In this document: positions 23,763 to 34,950 of the stretch, in pieces
How positions within the stretch are numbered: the first letter of the stretch is position 1
How the letters are laid out: every line of letters begins with the position of its first letter
Source of the DNA: Prosopocoilus inquinatus
Taxonomy: Eukaryota > Arthropoda > Insecta > Coleoptera > Lucanidae
Direction of reading: 5' to 3'
Assembly (NCBI GenBank): GCA_036172665.1
Contig: CM069870.1
Span: 61,752,212-61,816,211 of the forward strand
DNA: 64,000 nt
The notes under the pieces: generated by a model
Told to the model about the DNA's origin: nothing
The model's input: only the letters and a program-made list of their open reading frames with translations
Databases searched by the model: none
Position numbers and translations under genes: made by a program

Positions 23763-24589
23763 ATACACAACGTAATAGCAGCGGATCGTATTTAATTTAA
23801 AGCAATTAACGTGCTCGCTCAATAAATGTGTTTCGACGAGACGCTGAAAGTTTTGATCTATTGACTTTTCAACCCTAATTTTTAAAAATTGCATTTTGTC
23901 ACATCTTGTAGGGATGGCAGCCGTAAGAATTAGGCAGTTAACAGTTATAAGAGAGTTATCAGTTAGAACTCATCAGTGATTACTAATTAGTAGTAATGTG
24001 GTCGGTACAGTACAGTGTATTCAGTGAGTTCGTGAGTGTTTGTCTCGTATGAAAAGCCAAAGTACATTAATGGTAATAAATATAAAATATTAATTATTTT
24101 TATGTTCGGTATTGCCAAGCAAGCGAGTTACTCTACGCCGAATAATGTTTATTTCGGGAAGTAACAGTTTATTTGAACTAATGTGCTTTGTGAAATTGCA
24201 AAAAGCAAATTAATCCAATCTTAATTTTAATATATTTTAATTCTAATTCTATTTTAATTTATATATATATATTTATATAATTTATGTAAAGTTAATGTTT
24301 AATAAACCCCCATAAAATGAACAGGACATCTTCTTTTTATCCGATACAAACATTATAATCCTTCTTATTATCGTGGCATGGTGGTGAACGCCCCTTTTAA
24401 AACTTGACAGTATCAATAATGTATTCTTCCGCCTCGGTTTGCGAGTATTACTAATTTCTATGTAATTTTGACATCAATCTAATACTTATGTCCTAGTCTT
24501 TTGCAATAAGTGTTTCGATCCTCGTCTGCCTTTCAAATTACATTAAAGATTGTTTTCATTTCCGTTCGTTGTTTCAAGGCCACATCACC

Positions 24590-26950
24590 CTCCGACTTCT
24601 TTTAAGAAAACTGCTCTTCTTTCCACCGCGTCTCGTCAGTGATCCTTTCAAATTTCAACAGCGCTTTTTTAGGAAGCCTTTCTACTTTTCCTTACCTTCT
24701 TTCCTCCGTGCTTCCTATATTTTTTGAATATTGAGCCTGATGAATAAGAAGTAAGCAATTGCTTTAAGCTTTTGCTTATTAGCAAAAGCAAAAGCTGAAA
24801 AAGCATTTCCTGAAATATTAGATGATAAAATTTTCAAGCATTTGCTTGCTTTCCGGCTTCGTTGAAGCAATTGCTAGTACAACTTGTGCGGCCTTGCACA
24901 TCTGCTTAGCTAAAATATCTCTATCAAAGTGGTACTCGCTTAAATAAAATATCGGATACTACTGATCCAGAGAGTTGACATTGAAGCTGAGTTAGACAAA
25001 AACTATTTTTGCTAGAAAATTTAAAGAAAATAAAATTATTTTTAATAAATCACATAAAAAAGAGAAAGCCTTGCAATTTATAACTGATAATTATATGAAA
25101 ATTTTTAATGTTTCATTTACAATTAAACAAGTAGTAAAAATATAAGCAATAAAAAAGGAAAAGTGAAAAAGAAGCTTGATCTAAATTCATTTTCTACGAA
25201 ATGAACGATTTTTATGTAAAATCCTGAAACACGCAAATTTTTAATTATAAAATGATATTATTTTAGCAGAATTTAGTTTTTCACCCTTCTACCCCCTTCG
25301 AATGACACTTATCTCTTACATTTTTTTTAATGGAATGAGAGGTTATATGACTCTTTTCAGTAGTATAAGATTTTTTTTTTATAATTCCTATCTTTTGAAT
25401 AAATGAAAATGAATAAAAGTAATGAATAAAAACGAACAAAATTTTAAAATGAAATAGTTTAAATTACATGCTCAAACTATGTAGAAATCATTTGATTCTT
25501 GATATAATGTACAAACGTAATATAATCTATAGAAACTGACATTGACTGTATCTAATATTATCCATTATTATCGTGCAAATGCGATGAATATGAATTTAAA
25601 ATTGCTTTAAGTAAATGCAAGGCTGGGGTAGAGTAGCCTTAAAATTTTTCAAGAAAATGCTTAAAAGAATAAGCAATTGCTCCTTCTATTCATACAACAT
25701 TAAGCAAATACTTTAAATACTTTAAAATAAATTTTTAAGCAAAACTTTTCACTATAAGCTTTTCCTCAGTGTCGTAGCAATTACTACAAGGTCAAGTAAT
25801 TGCTAAAGATTTTATACATTCGATATTAAGCAGTTACTAGTAAATTTCAAGGAAAAGCCATTGCTTAATCTTTATTCATAAGGCCCATTGTCTTTTGCTT
25901 CTTGGATACTTTTTTTAAAATGGCCCCCTTTCTTTCCCTCTGCCACCAAACGCTGCCTTTGCTTATCGGAAGCTTTTATCATTCTCACTGTGGTTTTGTA
26001 TTTCTATGGGAGTAAACTTTTCTAATTTATTGCGCTTTTACGCTTTTTTGGTAAGTTCTTTGAACTTTTCTCTCTCGTGTTTTGCACTTCTTTTTCATAT
26101 ATTTTTTGGACGTCTCCTTTTACTACTTTCATACTTAGTTTAACTTGAAGGTTTCCGCGGCCGTCCGTCGCGGAGTCCACGAGTCTCACGACTTACAAGA
26201 AGCAGCGGCAAGACCAGCAGCAGCTGCAGCAGCCCTGAGGAAGTTCTTCTGCGATGGAGAACGAAACTTCGGCAGTAGAAGAAATCCGAGGAGAGACGCG
26301 GCTCCAACCGGAAGCCAAGACTTCAGTCATTACTTGCTTACTCTTTTAAAAGGCCCTCTTTCCTCCTTCCAATGTTGCATCAAACGCTGCCTTTCCTCGT
26401 TGGAAGGACTTTTCTATTTTGTCTCGCTTTTAATATTTCAACTGTACTTTTGTGGTATTATGGAAAGCTTTCGCGCTTTTTTGAAGCTCTTTGAACTTTT
26501 TTCTCCCGTATTTTGCACTGATTTTTCGTATATCTTTTGCACATCGCCTTACTTCTTGGATATTCTTTTAAAATTGCCTCCTTCCACCGATGCACCAAAC
26601 GCTGCCTTTTATCATTCCAGCTACGCTTTTGTGCTTTTATGGAAAGCTTTTTGAACTTATTTCTGTTTTGGCTCGCTTTCATTATTCCAACTGCGCTTTT
26701 GCGCTTTTGGGAAACGCTTTGAACTCCTCGGTTTTGCACTTCTCTTTTTCGTATATTTTTTTGGACGTCACCTTTTACTTCTTGTATACTCTTTTGAAGT
26801 GGGCCACTTTTTTTCTTCTTTCCATTGTTGCATCGTATATTTTTTGTTGTACTTCTGCAAGCGCTGTATTTTTCTTTTTTCTTGTCAAAAGGTATCTTCT
26901 GTTTCGGCCTGCTTTCATTAGTCCTGGTGACTGTTTTGCTTAGGTTTTAT
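24590..26950 (+). repeat. Degenerate ~214-bp tandem array, interrupted by insertions
   Basis: Repeated blocks: CACCAAACGCTGCCTTT at 25948, CATCAAACGCTGCCTTT at 26380, CACCAAACGCTGCCTTT at 26594 (spacing 432 and 214); and TTTTGCACTTCTTTTTC followed by ATATTTTTTGGACGTC at 26081, 26511 and 26733. A partial unit lies at 24600-24730. A GC-richer ~190-bp block (26145-26335, with CAGCAGCTGCAGCAGCCCTG) interrupts one unit, and the 24733-25893 element interrupts another. Open frames here are low-complexity and not convincing as genes. Confidence 0.75.
24733..25893. mobile_element. 1.16-kb inverted-repeat element with AAGCAATTGC-rich ends
   Basis: The left end AGCCTGATGAATAAGAAGTA is matched by the complement of the right end (GGGCCTTATGAATAAAGATT), continuing into TAAGCAATTGCTTT. 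Both subterminal regions are crowded with variants of AAGCAATTGCTT (24750-24870 and 25660-25860). The array text on either side suggests insertion into the tandem repeats. ATTG at both edges is a possible 4-bp target duplication. No transposase ORF. Confidence 0.75.
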
Positions 26951-27110
26951 GAGCACAAAGTTCTTTTTTTTTTTTTAATCTCGAACCGGACAGAAAAATG
27001 AAGTGATAGCGAAACGTTGAGTGTTTTCCTTTCATTTTTCTGTCCGGTTCGAGATTTAAAAAGAAAAAACTTTGTACTTACAATTTTCATCGGACAAGAA
27101 CCAACTTCAA
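26951..27110. repeat. Palindromic repeat family C, centre-deleted copy
   Basis: TCTCGAACCGGACAGAAAAA at 26979 is mirrored at 27030-27055, with an ACAAAGTT/AACTTTGT outer pair. The centre retains only GATAGCGAAACGTTGAGTG, half of the hammerhead-like core seen whole at 54434. Right flank carries ATTTTCATCGGACAAGAACC, shared with 2058, 50700 and 54562. Confidence 0.85.
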
Positions 27111-29218
27111 TTAGGTTTTATGGTGTACGGCTTTACGAAGGAAGGATCTGAGCGTTCTTTAAGGAGCGGCTTGTTCTTTAAGGAGCGATTGTTCTTAATT
27201 GACATTTTTGCGACGCCTTTTATTTTCGATTCTCTCTCATTCTTTTTATGGGTTGGGTATCAGCTACTTAGTTGGCGCAGTCGTCTCTTCTGAAGGCTTC
27301 TGAACGAAATTTAGATGCGCTTTGTGACTTTAAAGTCGAGATTTTCTTGTGCACAAGAACTACCATGTCGCTCACAGCTCTTTCAGCAAATTTAGATGTT
27401 AAAAATAAAAATAAAAAGTTCGCACAGTATAAGGTTAAAGCCCTGGCCTGAGGACGCGTTTTAAGCTGTAAATTTGGATGTTGTCTTTAGGAAGAATATG
27501 GCAACTATACCCTCAACCTTTGCTAACAGAAAATACAGCGATACCTAGCCAGATTGTTTTCCAAATTTTTCAAAATAACTTTGAAGGTGTTAAAGTAGAC
27601 GGGTTAAATGTGTATACAACCCAACTCAACTCAACTCATAAACTTAATTAGATTTATTCTGCAGTTCAAAACGCGATCGTAAGCATCGTAAATATATCGA
27701 GTCATTTAAATGTACAGACCGTAAATACCTTACGGTGCTTATGATCAAGCTTAGAATTGCAGTAGAACTGTTAAGTAAATACGCGTAAGGTACTTGTTGC
27801 ATTGTTAGAAGAGAAAAAAAATGCTTGAATTTAAATTTAAAACTTTCGAAAAACTCTGAAAGGTATCAGTTTTGCACTTTTACAAACGCCTAGAGACAAA
27901 TAATTAATACACACCTTACCCCTCAATGTGTAATGCCTGTTAGATTTGTTATTTAATTTAGATCGTCAGATAATATTTACATGTAAAGTTTCCAGCGATG
28001 TTCACGTACCAGCAACAATCTGCTTGTTGATCTCTGCATAGAACGGTATATCTGAAGATAAACCGCTACGTGGATGATGTGTTTAAAACATAGAAACACA
28101 ACATTTTTTATAGTAAATTATAACGCATCCTGTCAGCAAGATGTTTCGCAACTACATACAAAAAATGCAAGTAATGAAAATAAAAAAAAATAAAATAATG
28201 AATTCTTTTTTGGACAGCTGAACATTAATAAATTTTAGAGATATAATCCTTGTGTTGTGTCATTGTATGTTATATATAACGTGTGGTTTTCAATGATTTT
28301 GATGTTATGAAACAGGGATTTGAACTTGAAATCATCGATAAGGGCAATTTTATGGATAGTATAACATGATGCAACATAGGGATGATTGTTACATATTTAA
28401 AAAGAATTTGCAGAAATTGAAAACCGAAAATGTGATTGGATGTAGAATTAATCAAAAATCCTTTAAAATGATATGGCAGTCAAGTTACCTTCCCATTTAA
28501 AATTTCATAGTGCGTAAAGTGACACTCAGCATACGTATCGCTTACATGTGACAATTTCAGGACTGGAAACTCGAAATTATGTTGGAATAGATTTCATCCC
28601 ATATTTTATCGAAAGCGCATTTTTATTTTAACAGCTCGGAAAAACTTCCAAGCAAATTTTAAATTAAAATAGCAGCAGTACGTCGATCGGCTCTTGCTCA
28701 CCGGAAAAGTTCGAATTGCAAAATATATTAGTTTGCACATAGAAAGTTCCTGCCTTTTAACAAAGGATAAAATTTAATGAAAGCCGTCGGCGTCGTTAAA
28801 GTGAAATCACTCTTTAATGGATGAATGTCAGAAGAAATAAATATGGAAACAGATTCAAGTTCTTTATGCGATAGAAAATGAATTTCGCTAAAACATGTGT
28901 GCTTATGATATATACTATTTGTGGAATTAAATTTTAAAAGTAAAAAGGAATAAAAAAATATATTTGTTCTCCTTGCTAATCATAAATAGTTATTTTTAAT
29001 TTATTCATTGTTTGTGTTTGTGATACGAGTTGTACAAACAAGTTCAAGCCCTAGGGCATAATAAGCGGACATAATGACAACGCCTGCTCATATGTGGAAT
29101 GTAATATTTTACTTCGCCCAAAAAAATCACTCAATTTTCATCTTATTTTCATAGTTAAAAGTAAAGTCCTTTGGTTTTATTTCAAATAAGCTACTTGCAA
29201 AAGCTTTGAATCAATTAT
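27111..29218. other. No gene: spacer
   Basis: AT-rich. No repeat or coding structure that I can support. Confidence 0.4.
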
Positions 29219-29487
29219 TTTTTTTTATCTGTGATGGTTGTTCAACGTTGTCTTCAGTCATAGATCTGTCAGGACCTCAAGAGCGGGAGTGTATTTGCGT
29301 TTGTGTAAAGCGTTCCATGGCTTTGTTATTTCCAAACCTCCTCGCAATTGTTGAAAGGGAAGCAGTGTCAAATTTTATCTCCAACACTAAAAGGTGTCTG
29401 AAGTGGATACCAATCACTCTTCAGAAACATCCCGAGCGCGGTTCGAACCTACGAGCCTTCACTTACCACTTGAACCGTTCGAGCGTT
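29219..29487 (-). repeat. SINE copy 2, near full length, tRNA-like head
   Basis: On the minus strand the head reads ACGGTTCAAGTGGTAAGTG (A-box-like) and then GTAGGTTCGAACCGCGCTCG, which holds a canonical Pol III B box (GGTTCGAACC). A body of about 180 bp follows, with TTTGACACTGCTTCCCTTTC and GCGAGGAGGTTTGGAAATAA, ending in an A-rich tail (T-run at 29219-29228 on the plus strand). The spacing between boxes is shorter than in true tRNAs. Matching copies are at 19718 and 37187. Confidence 0.8.
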
Positions 29488-30110
29488 AAGTGAAAAACAA
29501 AACGTTGTATGAGGCACTGCCATAACTTGAAGTTTATAAATCTAGGGGGCAAATTCAAAGCCGACGGTCTTTGTTAAATTGCCGCCCTTGAATATAAATA
29601 TTTTCATATCGTTCTTAGTACGTAAACAACATTCTTAGAAAGAATTTAGCAAGGAGATGAACAACGCCAAGACGTCGCCTAGATCCATCAGAAGCCATCT
29701 TAGAAAAAAACTGCGTCACAATAAAATTTTCAAACGTAACAACTTTCCGTCTTTCTTCTTCTTGCTTTTGAACTCCAATTTAATCTGAGGTGTGCGTCAA
29801 AAAGGATATGAAAGCCACACTTTATTTTCGGTGGCAAGAACCAAGAAGTCAGATGCAATTGTCAAGGTCATTTGGCACCACTTCTAAATTTTTACCACGC
29901 GTAAACAATTCAATTTATTTTTGAGGGGTGCGTTATCTTTGTGTACTTGAACCAAAATAGCCTATCAGAGTTACTGCAGATCAATCTGTTTTCTGTTAAT
30001 TAATTTAAGGGCGTGAAACATAACACAGCTCAAAAGATGGTCGCGAAACCTAAAAGTTTGGGAAACGCTGGGTTAACTATTTGACTACTCGAAAACTTTT
30101 CCTGTAATCT
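29488..30110. other. No gene: spacer
   Basis: Nothing recognised. Confidence 0.4.
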
Positions 30111-30218
30111 AGGAGATCTGAACCCACCCCAGTAGAGAGACAGAATTATTTCTCTATTACTTCAGTTATCCAGGAGATACCAACTCAACCCAGTTGAAAG
30201 GCAAAATTATTTTTATAC
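30111..30218 (+). repeat. Diverged ~62-bp tandem pair
   Basis: CTAGGAGATCTGAACCCACC...AGAATTATTT is followed by CCAGGAGATACCAACTCAAC...AAAATTATTT about 62 bp later. Short and diverged. Confidence 0.5.
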
Positions 30219-31118
30219 AGGGTGCCACAAAAATATAGCCCACTGTTTCAGAGATATATTCTACGGGTAAAAAAGATTCATATAAACATGTATGCAGGTG
30301 TTCACGAGAGCCGCTACAATACTTTACTTTCTTATTTGAAGCTAGAAAAGTTTCAGTACACTGAATGAAATGAATTCAGGTGTTGATTTCTGCAAGGCAT
30401 ATCAACAGGCGCCATCGGTCATTTTAAAAAGAAAAAATCGTTCTTCAGAAATGTATTCTGTTGTCATGGATACCATATCTAGAACATTTTTTCCAATGTT
30501 ATTTAATAATATTGAATTATCAAAAAACATGTTGATGTTTTATGGCCTTCAAGTGATCTATGAAGGCGGTCTGTCCTTGTAAACTTAACTTCTTCTTCAT
30601 AATACTGTGGATACTTAAATAATTATTTTAAATGAAAATTAGAAACTGTTTACTTTCAAGTATCAAATGAAGTTACTCTTAAATTTAAAATGATACCAGC
30701 CATAAGTTACATTGACTTTGACAAAATTAGTAACAAAGGTGTCGTTTGAGCTCTGTTTTTTTTTTCTTTTGTTGCAAACTCAATGTTTACATGCAATAAG
30801 CATATTCTAATACTTTTATTGATTATCTGATGACAAATTAGCCTAACCTAACTTAATTAAAGGTATTTTAATTATACATAGTAGAACTGGCTGAACTTTT
30901 AATAAAAAATAATTACGCGATTGAAAACCACTGAATGGGTGACGTACTTAAGGTCTAGGTTCCAATTTTTATTATTTGAGATATATGAGGAAAACGTTAC
31001 GGACTTCTAAAGAAGAAACATTTTATTTTTTATGTAAAAAATAATTTGTACTCCTATTATTTAACGAACTTAAAAAGAAACTCGAATATAATAGTTAATT
31101 AATTAAAAAAAGTATCAG
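30219..31118. other. No gene: spacer
   Basis: Begins with TACAGGGTGCCAC, a sequence typical of mariner-type MITE ends, but I found no matching second end. A 70-codon frame (30370-30582) has no recognisable domain. Confidence 0.35.
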
Positions 31119-31120
31119 CT

Positions 31121-32205
31121 ACATACGGGTTTCCCAAACCTCTGGAAAAGTGCGAAAATGACCCTTTAAATTCCTTTTATCAAGAAAATGTTTTAACAAA
31201 AATTGTATAGGTTTTCGTTCCACGTAATTTAAAATTGTTTTCAAATATACAGGTTGTTCATTTAGTAAAATACAACTTATTGCTTTTAAATGGAATACTA
31301 TATATTTTATTGCTATTTTGGTTAGCTCTTGAAGAGACAATACAAACGATATAACATTACATTTACTTTTAGTTATTTTTAATTTTATGCAAAAAATGGG
31401 TCAAATTTGATCGGCTGTCAATCTTAATGATACTACAATCAACCTTAAACAAGAATATTTCTAAACCTCTCCTCTTTTACAATATTCAACACTTTTAAAA
31501 TTCTATTGACTATATGACTAACACTGCGTTTCGGTTCGCAAATTGTAAAATTAGTCATCTTTTCAAATGGAACATCCCATGCATATACCGGGTGATCAAC
31601 GGAATTCCTATTTAAAAGAGGCTGTGATTGGTGCTGTTCTAAAATAAATGTCATAATTCTGACATTTGCCAACTTTATAGTAAATATCACAGCCTACTCT
31701 AATTATAAATTCCGTTGATCACATGGTATTATAACATAAGTGGATAGCCCTTTCTATTTGCTTTCCAACCATACCGTATTTTATGGTCTTAATCACTTCT
31801 GTATAATCAACTTACAGGAATGCGCTGTAATATATTTTCATTCGTCTCAGAATCATTCAAGGGATTTATTCAACAATCGTAGTCTAAGGCCCGCTTTTAT
31901 AATCGAACGAAAGGAGACTTTAAAAGTAGAGTCACAATCACATGTTCATAAAGATACGAAACGTAGTTATTTATACAACAGAAAGTGGCTTTTATTTTAA
32001 AATCATCTAAAGTCCGATTATGAAATCTATTTAAAACACAATAAGTTAGTTTTGTAACTTATTAAATAAACAACCTGTATATTTGGAAATATTTTTAAAT
32101 TACGTGGAATTAGAACGTTCACAACTTCTGTTAAAATATTTTCTTGATAAAATGAATTTAAAGAGACATTTTCGCTATTTTTCGGAGGTTTGGAACATCT
32201 TATAC
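31121..32205. mobile_element. 1.08-kb foldback with ~140-170-bp arms, carrying a nested MITE
   Basis: The left arm (31121-31290: CCCAAACCTCTGG, TTATCAAGAAAATGTTTTAA, AATATACAGGTTGTTCATTT) is mirrored at 32050-32205 (AAATAAACAACCTGTATATT, ATATTTTCTTGATAA, GGAGGTTTGG). The spacer holds the separate MITE at 31588. No transposase. Confidence 0.75.
31588..31727. repeat. ~140-bp MITE nested in foldback
   Basis: CCGGGTGATCAACGGAATTC at 31588 faces GAATT..AAATTCCGTTGATCACATGG at the right, and AGGCTGTGAT (31619) faces ATCACAGCCT (31686). Confidence 0.75.
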
Positions 32206-33038
32206 ATCTAACAATACATTTTACAGAATGTTTTACTAGTCATAAGGTACTGTCCATTTCCCTTTAATTAAAAATTAAACTGGAGAGGCGAGAAATAATA
32301 CAATGAAGCATTTTTGCCAGCAGAATATTAACAAATTTTAGAGATTATTTAGCTCCATCGTTACCTGGGAATTATAGTGTTTTATCTGAATTTTTTTCTG
32401 AAAACGAGTTAAGTTTTATTTTAACTTCGAAACTAACGTAACTATGTTAAACCGTTCTGGAATGTTCAAGTAAGTACTTGCATTTGCGATTTCCAGATAA
32501 TATAAAAATGTAGATAGAACACTATAATCCTTGGTGACGACATGTTTAAAAAGACATTTCAGAAACTAAAAATTCATATATATATACAAATATATTGAGT
32601 TTTCAGTTAAAAAGAAACGCCAATCAATTTATACAATACTCATTCGTTATTTCTTTTATAAACATCAGGAATTGGTCTCGAAAGTTTTGTATTAACACAT
32701 TTTTCTAATTCTTTCTAAGAGTCACCCTGTATCTTTTTTAGATACTGATTTATGTGCGCAATTAATTACGCGTTCTCAAAACGACAAGAACATATTCACA
32801 ATAACCGTAGGTACAAAGTGAAGTACGTTCAATTTTGCCAAGTTTATACGAACCTGCACCTGACGTTCTGATAATTCAGTTTTAATCGGTGATGGTTTCA
32901 CGGCCGCATTTCAAATTTATGGCGGATGCGCCAGTACAATGTTGTTCAATTTGTTAAATGACTTCCAGATGTATGTATGTACCTACCCTCGTTTTTCAAA
33001 GCTGTTGCGTTAATTAAAAAGTGTCATTTCAATTTTTG
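32206..33038. other. No gene: spacer
   Basis: AT-rich, nothing recognised. At 33040-33540 composition becomes more balanced downstream of the Osiris gene; a 102-codon minus-strand frame there has no recognisable domain. Confidence 0.4.
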
Positions 33039-33565
33039 TTAATGCATGCATACGTGAGGATACCGTTGTTTCGAAAAAAAGAAATCAGCACAGAAAATTA
33101 ATCCAACACCACGTAAGGAATTTACATACGCAACAAGGGTGCCGCGGTGGACACCTGCTGTGTCCGCTTTTACGTGCCTGTTTACATTAAACAGGTTTTC
33201 TTCTTCGAGGTGTTCCCGTTCGGCTAGCCTTGACACTGAAATTTCCAAATACCTTCCGACCGACGCAATAGCCCGAAGTAGGTCAACGAAATTTACCTTG
33301 AACTTCTCTCCTCCGGCTCGCTGGGCGGGCGATCGATGGAGTTTCATTAATGGGTCACGCTGCTCTTGCTTTCTGCATCCTCGTCTGGAAACTCATGCAT
33401 CCGGTTATAGTAGTTGATGTTGTTCGTATGTACATAATCTGTGCCGGTAGACGAAGAAGACAGACGTGTAATGTCTTTTTTTTAGCCGCCATAAACACTC
33501 GTGGCATACTTAGGGCTCTGACCTATTGCCCCCGTAAATAAATCTAGCTTAATTAATTATTACTC

Positions 33566-33575
33566 TTTATTTATT
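33566..33575 (-). promoter_or_regulatory. Candidate polyadenylation signals of the single-exon Osiris gene
   Basis: AATAAATAAA on the minus strand about 230 bp after the stop at 33807. Other AATAAA-like hexamers at 33680-33700 are nearer, so the true 3' end is uncertain. Confidence 0.35.
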
Positions 33576-33806
33576 GACTCGTAAAAAATAACAATTACAC
33601 TTAGAACTAGGACCTAGTACAACTAGTAATGGTAGCCTTATAGTCTTTGTTTGTCAGTTTTATACAGACTATATAAATAATTACAAATAAATACATAAAT
33701 AGAATTCTGCGGGGTGGGTGGATGAAACAACCGCCCGCCCCTCCGACTAAGAGAACTAGATGCTCGCTGAGAATTAACAGGTACAGAGCCGGACTAGCCG
33801 AGTGAT

Positions 33807-34685
33807 TTATTGCTGAGTTGACTGACTGTGCCCTCTGTATGCTAATTGTTGAGCGTCTAGTGATCGTTGCCATCCGCCATGGCCGGATGAGCCGCCGCCG
33901 TATCCGCCGCCGAGGTCGGCTCCGTATCCGCCACCCCCTGAGCCACCGTAGACGGTTTCGTGGGATGCTACGTGACTAGTCGAGTGTTGAGGGTGGGCGA
34001 CGACTTCGTAAGTCACGTGTTTGCCGCCGGAGTTTCCGAAGAGTTTCTTGAGGCCGATGATGGCTGAAAGGACTAGGGCGATTTTGCCAATGAGGAGCGC
34101 TTTGCCTGCGATAAGGGCTATCGCCGCAAGCGCCAGTTTTCCCAGGATGGCCATTTTCAAAGCAGCCGCCGCCATGAGAGGGCCAAGGATTTTCTGCGCC
34201 TTCTTCTTCTTTCCACGGCCTTCCTCGATGGCGTTGTCGTCTTCGTTGATTCCATCCAAGGCATCCTCGAACGATCTTGCTGTGGAACTGACGGCGTTGA
34301 TGATGTCACTTCCTTTAAGGTCTACTTTGATGGTGTGGTGTTCCAGGAAACGTTGGATTCTGTTGAAGATTAGGGTCTCTATGGTTTCGTCTCCGTTGAG
34401 AACTCGTGGTGCTCCCTCTGGTTCACCACCTTCCGTCTTCACTATTTGCACACCCTCCGTCACTGTGATAGTGTCCTTTTGCCCGAGCATCTTGTCCACG
34501 AATGAAAACAACTTATACTTGACACACGACATTGAGTCCTTTCGCAGGCAATCAGCGTAGATGCTATCCAGGAGGTCGTTCTCCGTTTGGATCGCGTTTC
34601 GGGAACCTCGTGCCTCTTCCTGGGCGGGAAGGGCGTAAATGGCGGCCACAAGGCACAATAATCCGATCACTTTAATTGCAACCAT
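33807..34685 (-). CDS. Osiris family protein (DUF1676), single exon
   Basis: 292 aa from the ATG at 34683-34685, which sits in a good start context (GCCATGG). Order of parts: signal peptide (MVAIKVIGLLCLVAAIYALP), two-cysteine region (YADCLRKDSMSCVKYKLFSF), DUF1676 body with VEGVQIV-type segment and a RIQRFLEHHTIKVDL stretch, basic RGKKKK, a long Ala/Leu/Ile hydrophobic segment (about residues 168-220) ending GLKKLFG, a Ser/His region, a Gly-rich tail (GGGGYGADLGGGYGGG), and the C-terminal AQxLAY motif (DAQQLAYRGH). Osiris proteins act in the secretory or endosomal system of cuticle-secreting epithelium. It shares layout with the gene at 3132-3985, but is longer in the Gly-rich tail and has no intron in the coding region. 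Exact Osiris number not assigned. Confidence 0.95.
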   Translation of the reverse strand: MVAIKVIGLLCLVAAIYALPAQEEARGSRNAIQTENDLLDSIYADCLRKDSMSCVKYKLFSFVDKMLGQKDTITVTEGVQIVKTEGGEPEGAPRVLNGDETIETLIFNRIQRFLEHHTIKVDLKGSDIINAVSSTARSFEDALDGINEDDNAIEEGRGKKKKAQKILGPLMAAAALKMAILGKLALAAIALIAGKALLIGKIALVLSAIIGLKKLFGNSGGKHVTYEVVAHPQHSTSHVASHETVYGGSGGGGYGADLGGGYGGGSSGHGGWQRSLDAQQLAYRGHSQSTQQ

Positions 34686-34742
34686 GGCTGTTTGTGCCGT
34701 GCTGGACGATCGATGTGTGATGTTCCGGAGGATGCTACGCGG

Positions 34743-34750
34743 ATATATAT
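34743..34750 (-). promoter_or_regulatory. TATA box and initiator of the single-exon Osiris gene
   Basis: ATATATAT on the minus strand, with TCACA (A at 34718) 32 bp downstream and a ~33-nt leader to the ATG at 34685. Same promoter layout as the other Osiris gene. Confidence 0.6.
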
Positions 34751-34920
34751 GACTCGCTCCCTTCTACTTCTCCTTTGGTCTTAGCACAATTTGGGTCCAG
34801 AGACTATAATGACGGCCGCGGGGCGATATCTTGGACCGCTTTCTCACAGTATGCTCGCGTCTAACCTCCTTTTGCACAGGGAAGAGTCGTGCGATATGCA
34901 CCTATTATAATGTTTAGAAT

Positions 34921-34950
34921 ACACACACACACACAAACACATACACGTTA
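34921..34950 (+). repeat. (CA)n microsatellite
   Basis: ACACACACACACACAC with a few interruptions, upstream of the Osiris promoter. Confidence 0.85.

Noticed and set aside
26145..26654. 169-codon frame with an Ala-rich N-terminus
   Set aside because: It runs from a GC-richer inserted block into the tandem repeat, and the second half is low-complexity repeat translation. No domain or gene structure.
29438..29474. A true tRNA gene
   Set aside because: A B-box and A-box are present, but the boxes are too close, no cloverleaf forms, and the unit repeats elsewhere with a long body and A-tail, which fits a SINE.
30219..32740. Element bounded by TACAGGGTG (30219) and CACCCTGTAT (32725)
   Set aside because: Similarity stops after about 9 bp and the interval contains other complete elements.
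34021..34560. 179-codon plus-strand frame inside the single-exon Osiris gene
   Set aside because: Antisense shadow of the Osiris coding sequence; no domain of its own.
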